A DNA stretch of 43,661 bases from assembly GCF_900103535.1 (NCBI RefSeq), contig NZ_FNHQ01000021.1:1-43661 (forward strand). The letters run 5' to 3'. Made by a program: the position numbers and the translations under genes. Positions 7,835 to 15,879 of this stretch are shown piece by piece (within the stretch, counting starts at the first letter, position 1; each line of letters starts with the position of its first letter). Source of the DNA: Megasphaera paucivorans (lineage in GTDB: Bacteria; Bacillota; Negativicutes; Veillonellales; Megasphaeraceae). Below the pieces are notes generated by a model that was not told the origin of the DNA, did no database searches, and saw only the letters and a program-made list of their open reading frames with translations.

Positions 7835-7852
7835 GCCGCTAAATTCTTGTTT
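7832..7852 (-). repeat. hsdS inversion site d (stop-type)
   Basis: All 21 bp are identical to site a in the opposite orientation (GCCGCTAAATTCTTGTTT at 7835-7852). It overlaps the stop codon of hsdS-2. Inversion between c and d would cut hsdS-2 to a half gene ending NKNLAA, mirroring the present state of hsdS-1. Confidence 0.9.
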
Positions 7853-7928
7853 GAAACGGAAAAATTGTAAAAGGAAACCACCTCTGAAAAGAGGATAATA
7901 TAAAAAACAAAGTAAAGGAGTGAGACTC

Positions 7929-10900
7929 ATGCCAGAATTCTATACCGAAGCGGATTATGAAAATTCTATTATAGAGCTTTTTGAAAGCCTGGACTATCGT
8001 CATGTTTATGCACCTGCTTTAGAACGTGACTTCTATAGCCCTTTATATGAAGAAGAACTTAAGTCCGCGCTGCATAGGCTGAATCCAGATATGCCGGAAG
8101 GTGCAATAGCAGACGCCTTATGCAAACTGAAAAATTTTGAAAATGCGGAACTTGTACAGAAGAATGCTTTATTCATGGAATATCTTCAGCACGGAATCGA
8201 AGTGCGTTATTTTGTGAAAGGTGAAGAACGTTCTGGTCTGGTTTATCTTGCGGATTACAAGAATCCGGGAAAAAACTCCTTTGTAGTAGCAAACCAATGG
8301 ACTTTTATTGAAAACAGTAATAAACGTCCGGATGTTATCATTTTCTTAAACGGCTTACCTGTTGTTTTGATAGAACTTAAATCTCCTTCACGTGAAGAAA
8401 CAGATGCATCAGAGGGATATTTGCAGATTAGGAACTATATGCAGGAAATTCCGTCGATGTTTATCTATAACTGTATCTGCGTAATTAGTGATCATTTGAC
8501 GAGCAAAGCCGGAACGATTACTTCCGGTGAAGACCGCTTTATGGAATGGAAAACGAAGGATGGCAGCTACGAAAATACGCAGTATGCTCAGTTTGATACA
8601 TTTTTCGAGGGCATGTTTACACAGGAACGACTTCTCGACATTATTAAAAATTTTATTTGTTTTTCCAATGAAGGCTTGAAACAATTCAAGATATTAGCAG
8701 GATATCATCAATATTTTGCTGTTAATAAAGCAATTGAGTCCACAAAGCATGCTACTGCTACTGATGGGAAAGGTGGTGTTTTTTGGCATACACAAGGCAG
8801 TGGTAAGTCATTGTCTATGGTCTTTTATGCACATTTATTGCAAGAAGTCTTAAACAGTCCGACTATAGTTGTTATTACTGATCGAAATGATCTTGATGAC
8901 CAGCTTTATGGGCAGTTTGTAAAATGCAAAGATTTTCTGCGCCAGGAACCGGTTCATGCAACTTGTCGCAAGCTTAGTGAACATTCTTCTAAGGATGAAG
9001 TCGGCTTGAAAGATTGGTTGGAAGGACGCCAGGCAAACGGCATTATCTTTACTACTATGCAGAAGTTCGAGGAATCCTCCGAGCCGTTGTCGGAACGTCG
9101 GAATATAGTTGTTATGGCTGATGAAGCCCATCGCAGTCAATATGGTCTTAAAGAAAAAGTTGATACCAAAACCGGTGAGATCAAAATTGGCACGGCACGT
9201 GTTATAAGAGATAGCCTACCCAATGCTACATACATTGGATTTACCGGTACACCTATTGCAACAAAAGATAGAAATACCCATGAAGTTTTTGGAGATTACA
9301 TAGATATTTATGATATGACGCAAGCTGTAGAGGATGGTGCTACAAGACCTGTCTATTATGAAAGTCGTGTTATCAAGCTGGAATTTGATGAAGCTACGCT
9401 GCACAAAATAGATCATGAATATGACATTATGGCAAATAATGCTGATCCTGAAGTTGTAGAAAAGAGCAAGAAAGAACTTGGCCAGATGGAGGCTGTTCTT
9501 GGAAATGACGCAACGGTAGATTCGCTGGTGAAAGATATCATTGATCATTATGAAAACTATCGTGAAAACCTGCTGACAGGAAAAGCAATGGTAGTAGCGT
9601 ATTCTCGTGCCATTGCTATGAAGATCTACAATCGTATACTTGAGCTGCGTCCAAGTTGGAAAGAAAAGGTTAAGGTCGTAATGACCGAGAGCAATAAAGA
9701 TCCCAAAGAGTGGCGTGCTGTTATTGGAAATAAGCGTCGCAGAGATGAGCTCGCCAAGGAATTCAAAGACAATGATAGCGAAATGAAAATCGCCATTGTT
9801 GTTGATATGTGGCTAACCGGATTTGATGTTCCTTCTCTTGCGACTATGTATGTTTATAAGCCGATGCAGGGCTATAATCTGATGCAGGCGATTGCGCGTG
9901 TTAACCGTGTCTTCCGAGATAAGGAAGGCGGCTTGATTGTCGACTACGTTGGCATCGCATCCGCTTTGAAGCAGGCTATGAATGATTATACAGTTCGTGA
10001 TAAAAAGAACTACGGTGATACCGATATTGCTAAGGTTGCTTACCCGAAGTTCCTCGAGAAGTTAGATGTTTGCCGTGATATTTTCCACGGTTACGATTAT
10101 TCAAAGTTTGCAATCGGAACAGATCTGGAAAGATCAAAGGCTATTACTGGTGCTGTGAACTTTATTATGGCACTTGATAAGGAAGATAAGAAGATTGACT
10201 TCATAAAGGAATCATTGCTTCTGAAGCAGGCACTGTCGCTTTGCTCTTCTCTTACAGAACGTGATCTGCGAGTGGAAGCAGCATTCTTTGAATCTGTGCG
10301 AGTTCTTGTTAACCGTCTTATGAATCAGGGCGACGGTCACAAGGTAAGCCTGAAGGAGATGAATGACCGTATAAATGAACTCTTGAAATCAAGTATAAAG
10401 AGTGACGGAGTAATCAATCTCTTTTCGGATGTGAAGGAAGAGTTTTCGCTGTTTGATCCGAAGTTCCTTGAGGAAATCTCCAAGATGAAGGAAAAAAATC
10501 TTGCTGTTGAGCTTTTGAAAAAATTAATTGCTGAACAGGTTAAGGTCTTTCGTAGGACAAATGTTGTGAAATCCGAGAAGTTCAGCGAACGGATGCAGAA
10601 AGTTATGAACTCCTATCTTAATGGCATGTTATCAAATGAGCAGGTTATAGAAGAACTTTTAAATATGGCAAAACAGATTGCAACGGCAAATAAGGAGGGC
10701 GATGCTCTTGGACTTACGCCTGATGAATTGGCATTTTATGATGCATTAACAAAACCGCAGGCAATAAAAGACTTTTATCAGAATGACGAACTTGTTGCTA
10801 TCACAAAAGAATTGACGGAAACACTGCGGAAAAATCGCACAATAGATTGGCAGAAGCGTGACTCAGCAAGAGCCAAAATGCGCATGATGATAAAACGTCT

Positions 10901-11126
10901 TTTGAGAAAGCATAAGTATCCGCCGGAAGGTATGGAAGATGCGGTTCAAACTGTCATGATGCAGTGTGAATTGTGGACAGACAGTGTTATGGACGTAGAT
11001 AAGGATCAATCAAACATATATAACTTTCACAGCAATGAGACACTTTCTATGGTAGCTGAAGATGTGACATCAAAATCATCATATCATCTCAAGGATAAAA
11101 TTGGACATATTCCCAAAAACGGGTAA
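7929..11126 (+). CDS. hsdR: Type I RM restriction subunit HsdR
   Basis: The 1065-aa motor-nuclease subunit cuts unmodified DNA after ATP-driven translocation. The N-terminal PD-(D/E)xK nuclease is visible as RPDVIIFLNG with IELK (Asp about 135, Glu-x-Lys 149-151). The helicase motor has Walker A TQGSGKS (about 288-294), DEAH box (about 398-401), FTGTPI, and motif VI QAIARVNRVFRD. The C-terminal helical part ends at 1065. ATG at 7929 is chosen because AAAGGAG (7914-7920) is 8 bp upstream; the GTG at 7920 overlaps the SD. The gene is intact. If HsdM were non-functional, unmodified DNA would pose a self-restriction risk, but HsdR needs the HsdM-HsdS complex to bind DNA, so loss of M should also silence R. 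Confidence 0.95.
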   Translation: MPEFYTEADYENSIIELFESLDYRHVYAPALERDFYSPLYEEELKSALHRLNPDMPEGAIADALCKLKNFENAELVQKNALFMEYLQHGIEVRYFVKGEERSGLVYLADYKNPGKNSFVVANQWTFIENSNKRPDVIIFLNGLPVVLIELKSPSREETDASEGYLQIRNYMQEIPSMFIYNCICVISDHLTSKAGTITSGEDRFMEWKTKDGSYENTQYAQFDTFFEGMFTQERLLDIIKNFICFSNEGLKQFKILAGYHQYFAVNKAIESTKHATATDGKGGVFWHTQGSGKSLSMVFYAHLLQEVLNSPTIVVITDRNDLDDQLYGQFVKCKDFLRQEPVHATCRKLSEHSSKDEVGLKDWLEGRQANGIIFTTMQKFEESSEPLSERRNIVVMADEAHRSQYGLKEKVDTKTGEIKIGTARVIRDSLPNATYIGFTGTPIATKDRNTHEVFGDYIDIYDMTQAVEDGATRPVYYESRVIKLEFDEATLHKIDHEYDIMANNADPEVVEKSKKELGQMEAVLGNDATVDSLVKDIIDHYENYRENLLTGKAMVVAYSRAIAMKIYNRILELRPSWKEKVKVVMTESNKDPKEWRAVIGNKRRRDELAKEFKDNDSEMKIAIVVDMWLTGFDVPSLATMYVYKPMQGYNLMQAIARVNRVFRDKEGGLIVDYVGIASALKQAMNDYTVRDKKNYGDTDIAKVAYPKFLEKLDVCRDIFHGYDYSKFAIGTDLERSKAITGAVNFIMALDKEDKKIDFIKESLLLKQALSLCSSLTERDLRVEAAFFESVRVLVNRLMNQGDGHKVSLKEMNDRINELLKSSIKSDGVINLFSDVKEEFSLFDPKFLEEISKMKEKNLAVELLKKLIAEQVKVFRRTNVVKSEKFSERMQKVMNSYLNGMLSNEQVIEELLNMAKQIATANKEGDALGLTPDELAFYDALTKPQAIKDFYQNDELVAITKELTETLRKNRTIDWQKRDSARAKMRMMIKRLLRKHKYPPEGMEDAVQTVMMQCELWTDSVMDVDKDQSNIYNFHSNETLSMVAEDVTSKSSYHLKDKIGHIPKNG

Positions 11127-11499
11127 AAGCACAAAATGCCGTTTACTTGTTTCCAAGGACGAATGGGTGTCAAAAACACACTGAAAATACATCCAAAACA
11201 TCCAGATGAGCCCTTGGAACCACGTTGAGACAGTAGTATTGATGTCTAGGACTGGGAAGTAAAAACGCTGGGAAGTGTAGTAAATAAGCTATCCTCACGA
11301 TTTTGAGATTAAAAATGAGAAACTTAAAATCGAATTTTCATCACCCCATGGGAACATATCAACGCAATCCATTTTTTGATAGTTTAGACGGTGGGTTGGA
11401 TAATGGGCTCATGAGTGTATAAGTTGGATGTTTTGTGGAAAAATGGTTTTGTGAGTGAGCAGGTTGGATGTTAACCGTCAATTTAGGAAGCGTGACTGC
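11127..11499 (+). other. Intergenic stretch without a recognisable gene
   Basis: These 373 bp hold no convincing coding sequence. The motif GTTGGAT occurs three times (near 11395, 11424 and 11463), and CTGGGAAGT occurs twice near 11251-11277. CCAAGG and CCTTGG flank a possible stem near 11154-11218. No T-rich terminator was found directly after hsdR. It could be decayed sequence at the edge of the RM island. Confidence 0.4.
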
Positions 11500-12069
11500 A
11501 TGACTAGAAAATTATCTGATATGGATTTAGAAGAATTATGGCAATTATTTCCTATATGTTTGGAACAACATAATGAATGCTGGAAAACTTGGTATAAAGA
11601 GGAACTCGCCATACTTCAAGCTATATTGCCTTCTAATGTGATAAAAAGGATTAGTCACATTGGAAGTACTTCAATCAATACGATATGGGCAAAGCCTACT
11701 GTTGATATTCTTATCGAAGTGATTAATGGATATGATTTGCAGTACATAGCAAATATCTTGGTTCATAAGGGATACCTCTGCATGAATAAAAGTAAAAACA
11801 GGATTTCTTTAAACAAAGGATACATGATAAACGGGTTTGCAGAAAAGGTATATCATTTGCATATAAGCTATGAAGGTGATAATGCAGAACTTTATTTTAG
11901 GGATTATCTTATTGAGAATGTAAACATTGCAAAAAAATATGAAAAATTAAAACTTGAATTGTGGAAAAAATATGAACATAATCGGGATGCATATACAGAT
12001 GCGAAAACGGATTTCATTGTAAAATATACGAAACAAGCCGAAGCGTTATATAAGAATAGATATCGCTAA
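11500..12069 (+). CDS. GrpB-family (UPF0157) nucleotidyltransferase-like protein
   Basis: The 189-aa protein begins MTRKLSDMDLEELWQLFPI and carries the family signature RISHIGSTSINTIWAKPTVDI (residues about 49-69), the nucleotidyltransferase-fold GS...D-x-D region of GrpB proteins. The later HLHISYEGD fits the third acidic position. These proteins are widespread and their substrate is unknown; some are next to dephospho-CoA kinase and others move with resistance genes. ATG 11500 is preferred because TAGGAAG lies 9 bp upstream and homologues start here; an upstream GTG at 11455 would add 15 residues of unrelated sequence. Confidence 0.85.
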   Translation: MTRKLSDMDLEELWQLFPICLEQHNECWKTWYKEELAILQAILPSNVIKRISHIGSTSINTIWAKPTVDILIEVINGYDLQYIANILVHKGYLCMNKSKNRISLNKGYMINGFAEKVYHLHISYEGDNAELYFRDYLIENVNIAKKYEKLKLELWKKYEHNRDAYTDAKTDFIVKYTKQAEALYKNRYR

Positions 12070-12134
12070 GTATTGATGTTGGTAATATTAAAAAATGGTT
12101 TGAAATTTAAAGTTCTATTATTGTGGAGAAGATT

Positions 12135-12473
12135 ATGAAAAAATTTCCTGAATTTATGACAAGACCTACGAATAAAGTTCCGATGCAGCAGCAAAATACG
12201 CCGGATATTCAAGGCTACTATTATACAGCGGCAGATGGAAGCCAAATGGCTTTCTGGACATGTATGGCTGATAGAATATCCAAAGAGCACCAGCATGATT
12301 ATGATGAATATATGGTCTGTTTGTCTGGTGAATATGTTGTTACCATTAATGGAAAAGAAACTATTTTGCATGCGGGTGATGAATTGTTTATTCCGAAAGA
12401 AACTTTGCAAGGTGGCAGGTGTAAGGCAGGGACAAGGACTATTCATGCATTTGGTGGCAGACGTATTGTTTAG
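12135..12473 (+). CDS. Small cupin-domain protein
   Basis: A single cupin barrel of 112 aa. Motif 1 is HQHDYDEYMVCLSGEYVVTI (residues about 50-69), with two His and a Glu that normally bind metal. Motif 2 is AGDELFIPKETLQGGR, where the usual final His is replaced by Gly or Gln, so metal binding may be altered. Small stand-alone cupins act as sugar or amino-acid binding or isomerase enzymes, and no substrate can be read from this one. ATG 12135 has SD GGAGAAG; the GTG at 12123 overlaps it. It lies 65 bp after the GrpB-like gene, probably in the same transcript, and is followed by a terminator. Confidence 0.8.
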   Translation: MKKFPEFMTRPTNKVPMQQQNTPDIQGYYYTAADGSQMAFWTCMADRISKEHQHDYDEYMVCLSGEYVVTINGKETILHAGDELFIPKETLQGGRCKAGTRTIHAFGGRRIV

Positions 12474-12503
12474 TTAAACAAAAAAATTGTAATATTAGTA
12501 AAC

Positions 12504-12554
12504 AGGAACAGGGTACTTTACAATATCGGTTGTAGAGCATCTTGTTCCTTTTTA
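12504..12554 (+). terminator. Intrinsic terminator after the cupin gene
   Basis: AGGAACA (12504-12510) pairs with TGTTCCT (12543-12549), and inner TACAA/TTGTA pairing extends the stem. TTTTT follows at once. Confidence 0.75.
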
Positions 12555-12616
12555 ATTATGTAATGTTTTCATCAATGTGTACATATTTATCAGTAGAGTA
12601 ATCGCACCGGAAGGAG

Positions 12617-12976
12617 GTGATAATTATTGAAAAACGCTTAAAAATTCAGGAAACGAAAAAATGGAAAAAAGGAAGGAGGACAGAACGACACCGTGAGGAG
12701 GAAAAGGAACGTATCCGTAAGGTTTTTTCTGGAAATCAGACAAGTGAAATCATTCCTGCTAAATATAAGGGAGGCACGGCTGCACATCGGTATCTTCGTG
12801 TTGCAGCATATTGTCGAGTCAGTACATATGGGGATGCGCAGGCGGGAAGCTTTGAATTACAGATTCAGCATTTCAAGGAACAGATAACCAAAAATCAGGA
12901 TTGGCAGTTTGTTAATATATATTTGGATGAAGGAGTGTCAGGTACATTCATCAAGCTGCCGCCGTTCATTCGGTGA
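12617..12976 (+). pseudogene. Large serine recombinase, N-terminal remnant
   Basis: The frame encodes 119 aa. A basic leader of about 60 aa is followed by the resolvase/invertase N-terminal motif LRVAAYCRVST (with the catalytic Ser) and by NIYLDEGVSGT, the conserved end of the first catalytic block. Transposon-type large serine recombinases run to about 500 aa. Here the homology ends at about 12945 and nine unrelated residues (FIKLPPFIR) lead to a stop. The remaining catalytic and DNA-binding domains are gone. The breakpoint lies directly against the 3' end of the MFS gene (12966), so a rearrangement fused them. SD AAGGAGG at 12611-12617 is strong, but no ATG follows in frame. Confidence 0.8.
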
Positions 12977-14144
12977 AATAATATAATAAGGCTGCCAATG
13001 GTATTGCCATGCCTAGAATAGATGCGAGCCACCAACTGCCATATGCATAGGCCCAGCCCCCTATTGCTGAACCGATGGCTCCGCCGATAAAAAACACCGC
13101 CATGAATATACCGTTTACCCGTCCGCGGATGTCACTTCCCAGTGCATAAACTGCGCGTTGACCGAGGACGAGGTTGCCGGATACGGCCATATCTAGTGCA
13201 ATGGCTGCGATGACAAACATAGTCAATGATAGAACTGGATTATCTTCAAATATATGCGTAATCACAAATGCCAAGACTGCAATTCCGATAGCCATACCTG
13301 TCAATGGTTTTGTCCAGCCCCTGTCGGCTAGTCTTCCGGCAACAGGAGCAGCTATGGCCCCAGCTACACCAGCAAAAGCGAATAAGGCAATACCTTGCTG
13401 TGATAAGTGGAAGTGATGGGCTAACCACAAAGGGACGACTGTCCAAAACAGACTAAAGGCACCAAACAAGCAAGCTTGATATAAGGAACGGCGGCGTAAA
13501 ACCGATTTTGTTTTAAACAGTTGCCATAAGGAACAGAGCAGCGTACCATAATTCATAGTAGGTATGGGGACACGTTTGGGAAGAATACAAGCTAATAATA
13601 CAGCTGGGATAGTGGTAATAACAGCCGATAAAGCAAAAACGGCCCGCCATCCCCAAAGATCCGTAATCATACTTGCAACAGGTCGGGCAAGCATGATTCC
13701 CAATAAGAGACCACTCATCACATTTCCCACAACTTGACCGCGCTGCTTTTCGGTTGCCAGATGAGCTGCGTAGGGGACTAGAATTTGTGTTGCTACTGAA
13801 CCTATACCGATCAACATGGCTGAAACAAGAAAGAACAATGCCGTATGTGCCAGATATGCCGCAGCTAATGCGCAAATAACGACGGCTAATGCTGCCAAAA
13901 CCAATCGTCTATTTTCCACGAGATCGCTGAGGGGCACAATAAACAGCAAACCTAAAACATAGCCGATTTGGGTCAGCGTTACGATAAAACCTGCTGAGGC
14001 TAGGGGAATATGGGTATCTGTGCTGATAGGACCAACTAAGGGTTGGGCATAATAGAGATTTGCCACAATAACTCCACATGAAACAGCTAATAGGAATGTA
14101 ATCCATAGAGGAGTTTTTTTTGTTTCGGGGTGAATATTCATCAT
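12966..14144 (-). CDS. MFS efflux transporter (drug:H+ antiporter type)
   Basis: The 392-aa protein has about 12 hydrophobic segments. The MFS signature between TM2 and TM3 is visible as PLSDLVENRRLVL, and a repeat of it in the second half as GRLADRGWTKPLTG. It resembles the DHA1-type group of multidrug exporters. The start has SD AAGGAAGGG; a second Met is adjacent. The gene is divergent from a TetR regulator with shared operators, the standard layout for an inducible efflux pump. Its 3' end abuts the serine recombinase remnant. Substrate cannot be told from sequence. Confidence 0.85.
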   Translation of the reverse strand: MMNIHPETKKTPLWITFLLAVSCGVIVANLYYAQPLVGPISTDTHIPLASAGFIVTLTQIGYVLGLLFIVPLSDLVENRRLVLAALAVVICALAAAYLAHTALFFLVSAMLIGIGSVATQILVPYAAHLATEKQRGQVVGNVMSGLLLGIMLARPVASMITDLWGWRAVFALSAVITTIPAVLLACILPKRVPIPTMNYGTLLCSLWQLFKTKSVLRRRSLYQACLFGAFSLFWTVVPLWLAHHFHLSQQGIALFAFAGVAGAIAAPVAGRLADRGWTKPLTGMAIGIAVLAFVITHIFEDNPVLSLTMFVIAAIALDMAVSGNLVLGQRAVYALGSDIRGRVNGIFMAVFFIGGAIGSAIGGWAYAYGSWWLASILGMAIPLAALLYYFTE

Positions 14145-14171
14145 AGAAGAATCCCTTCCTTTGGTTAATGT

Positions 14172-14248
14172 ATAATAGTGTTAAATACAAATACTGTACG
14201 TTCAGTTTCGTATTTAACACTATTATAAACTAAACGTACAGTATTTGT
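14172..14248. promoter_or_regulatory. Interleaved inverted repeats with TetR operators O1 and O2
   Basis: Two inverted repeats overlap in the tetR-MFS divergent region. The first is a perfect 17-bp pair at 14172-14188 and 14210-14226. The second is a 22-bp pair with one mismatch at 14187-14208 and 14227-14248. The second contains two palindromic cores, ACTGTACGTTCAGT (14193-14206) and ACTAAACGTACAGT (14229-14242), centred 36 bp apart. These are the likely binding sites of the adjacent TetR protein. Confidence 0.7.
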
Positions 14249-14288
14249 AAAGACATAATTTCTTTGCTTGCAAGAAATTATATTGTAT

Positions 14289-14302
14289 AATGTACGTATA
14301 GT
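14289..14302. promoter_or_regulatory. Third TetR operator-like site (O3)
   Basis: AATGTACGTATAGT matches the O1/O2 pattern (TGTACGT followed by AGT) and lies 60 bp from the centre of O2, close to the tetR start. It may give autorepression. Confidence 0.5.
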
Positions 14303-14339
14303 TTTAACTAAAGAAAAACATACAAGAAGGTGTTGTCAT

Positions 14340-14924
14340 TTGGAAAAGAAAAAGGGGCGTCCCCGTAATCTCGAAACACAAAAAGCTATTCTTACGTCTG
14401 CCTATGATTTGTTGTTGGAGACCAATTTCGAGACCGTAACAGTTGAAAAGATTGCTGAGCGGGCAAAAGTCAGTAAAGCGACAATCTATAAATGGTGGCC
14501 AAATAAAGCTGCCGTTGTGATGGACAGCTTTTTGTCTGCTGCTTCAGCAAGGCTTCCTGTACCGGATACAGGTTCGGTTGTCGATGATATAGTGATACAG
14601 GTCAGCAATCTGGCTAAATTTTTGACGAGCCGGGAGGGAAAAGTAATTAATGAGTTGATTGCAGAGGGACAGTTTGACCTAAAGCTGGCGGAAGAATATC
14701 GGGTAAGATATTTTTATCCTCGGCGGCTGGACTCACACCATATCTTGGAGCGTGGAGTAAAACGGGGTGAATTGAGAGAAGATCTTGATATAGAACTAAG
14801 CATAGATTTGATTTATGGGCCGCTCTTTTATCGTCTATTAATAACTGGGGAAACATTGGATGAACATTTTATCAGGACTTTAATTCATTATGCGTTTGCG
14901 GGAATTCAGACAAAGGGAGAATAG
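14340..14924 (+). CDS. TetR/AcrR-family repressor of the divergent MFS pump
   Basis: The protein has 194 aa. The N-terminal HTH is clear: KKGRPRNLETQKAILTSAYD, then TVEKIAERAKVSKATIYKWW with the usual TIYKWWPNK recognition helix. A C-terminal helical ligand domain follows (TetR_C_11-like, with an AEGQFD segment). The TTG at 14340 is chosen because AGAAGGTG lies about 8 bp upstream and the protein then begins directly before the HTH; the upstream ATG at 14268 would add 24 residues and overlap the operator region. It is divergent from the MFS gene and surrounded by three operator-like palindromes, so it probably represses both. Confidence 0.88.
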   Translation: MEKKKGRPRNLETQKAILTSAYDLLLETNFETVTVEKIAERAKVSKATIYKWWPNKAAVVMDSFLSAASARLPVPDTGSVVDDIVIQVSNLAKFLTSREGKVINELIAEGQFDLKLAEEYRVRYFYPRRLDSHHILERGVKRGELREDLDIELSIDLIYGPLFYRLLITGETLDEHFIRTLIHYAFAGIQTKGE

Positions 14925-15202
14925 CAAATACTGAAATGATATATTTTATTCAGGATAACTTTGGTATATCATCAGATGACTGTTTAAAACAAGTAATTTT
15001 TTATAACAAAGAGTAATAAATACGACACGGATGCAGGTATATAAATTGCAATTGATAACGAGCAAGTATTTTAAAGGATAGATATTGATGAACAGGCGTA
15101 TCGTACACAATAAAAGTTTGTAAACCGTTTCTGTAAGGTGCGGGATGAAAGATAGAACGGATAGACATTCATTGAAAAGATAAAGAGTGAGGTGGTGTAA
15201 TA

Positions 15203-15775
15203 ATGATTATATATGTGACAAAACAAACGTTTGACAGGTATAAATTAAAAATGCCGGAATGTTTAACACCTCCTATGGACAAGCTGGCACAGACGGTAAT
15301 AGAAAAAGAAGGGGGAGATACTCTTTGTGAGTGGGGAGGCAAACTGTTTTATTTTGATCATAGGAAATGTATTCAAATCGTAAATTTTGCAAGTAAATTC
15401 ACATTATTTCTAGTTGATGTAAAAATAAATGATTTACCTAATATAGGAGAGTATATTGCAGAATATTTACTTGATATCTATGCGACGGATAGAGAAATGA
15501 AAAAAGCCCTTGAACATATGTTCAAGGAACATCCTGCACTATGCTTTTCTAAGCTTACAAATAAAAGTATAATTTCCACATTAAATATGACACAGAGAAG
15601 TTTTGCGGAGGATGGATATAGATTATATGACTTTATTAGTGATGGAATTTTGCATACGAAAAAAATTAATTATACCGTAAATTTTAACTGGTTATTTACC
15701 ATGAAGCAAAACGGAAAAACTGATTATTATTATGCGGGGAAAAAATTTAGGGAGATGGTCGTAGCAAAATATTAA
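15203..15775 (+). CDS. DUF6933-like hypothetical protein
   Basis: The 190-aa protein starts MIIYVTKQTFDRYKLKMP and contains GGKLFYFDHRKCIQIVNFAS, which resembles the small DUF6933 family found in Firmicutes. No catalytic motif, membrane segment or signal peptide is visible. SD GAGGTGGTG precedes the ATG. It is monocistronic, with 278 bp before it that hold no gene I can support (only a 24-codon frame at 14937 without an SD). Function unknown; the family name is from memory and unverified. Confidence 0.7.
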   Translation: MIIYVTKQTFDRYKLKMPECLTPPMDKLAQTVIEKEGGDTLCEWGGKLFYFDHRKCIQIVNFASKFTLFLVDVKINDLPNIGEYIAEYLLDIYATDREMKKALEHMFKEHPALCFSKLTNKSIISTLNMTQRSFAEDGYRLYDFISDGILHTKKINYTVNFNWLFTMKQNGKTDYYYAGKKFREMVVAKY

Positions 15776-15794
15776 ATAATTCAGAAGTATGCAT

Positions 15795-15822
15795 AGGTAT
15801 AAAAGTACTTTTTCCTATACCC
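15795..15822. terminator. Hairpin between convergent genes
   Basis: GGTATA (15796-15801) pairs with TATACC (15816-15821), and AAAGTACTTT fills the centre. It lies between two convergent genes and carries T- and A-rich flanks, so it may end both transcripts. Confidence 0.45.
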
Positions 15823-15879
15823 TATTTTGATTCATTTATTCTGCAAACCAATGATCCACGAATCATACCTGTCTTTACT

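Noticed and set aside
12693-12887. 64-aa plus-strand frame inside the recombinase remnant
   Set aside because: It is a shifted frame of the serine recombinase, whose own frame carries the CRVST motif.
13174-13416. 80-aa plus-strand frame opposite the MFS gene
   Set aside because: Antisense shadow of a hydrophobic coding region; no SD.
14937-15011. 24-codon frame after tetR
   Set aside because: No SD at usable distance and no conserved feature seen.
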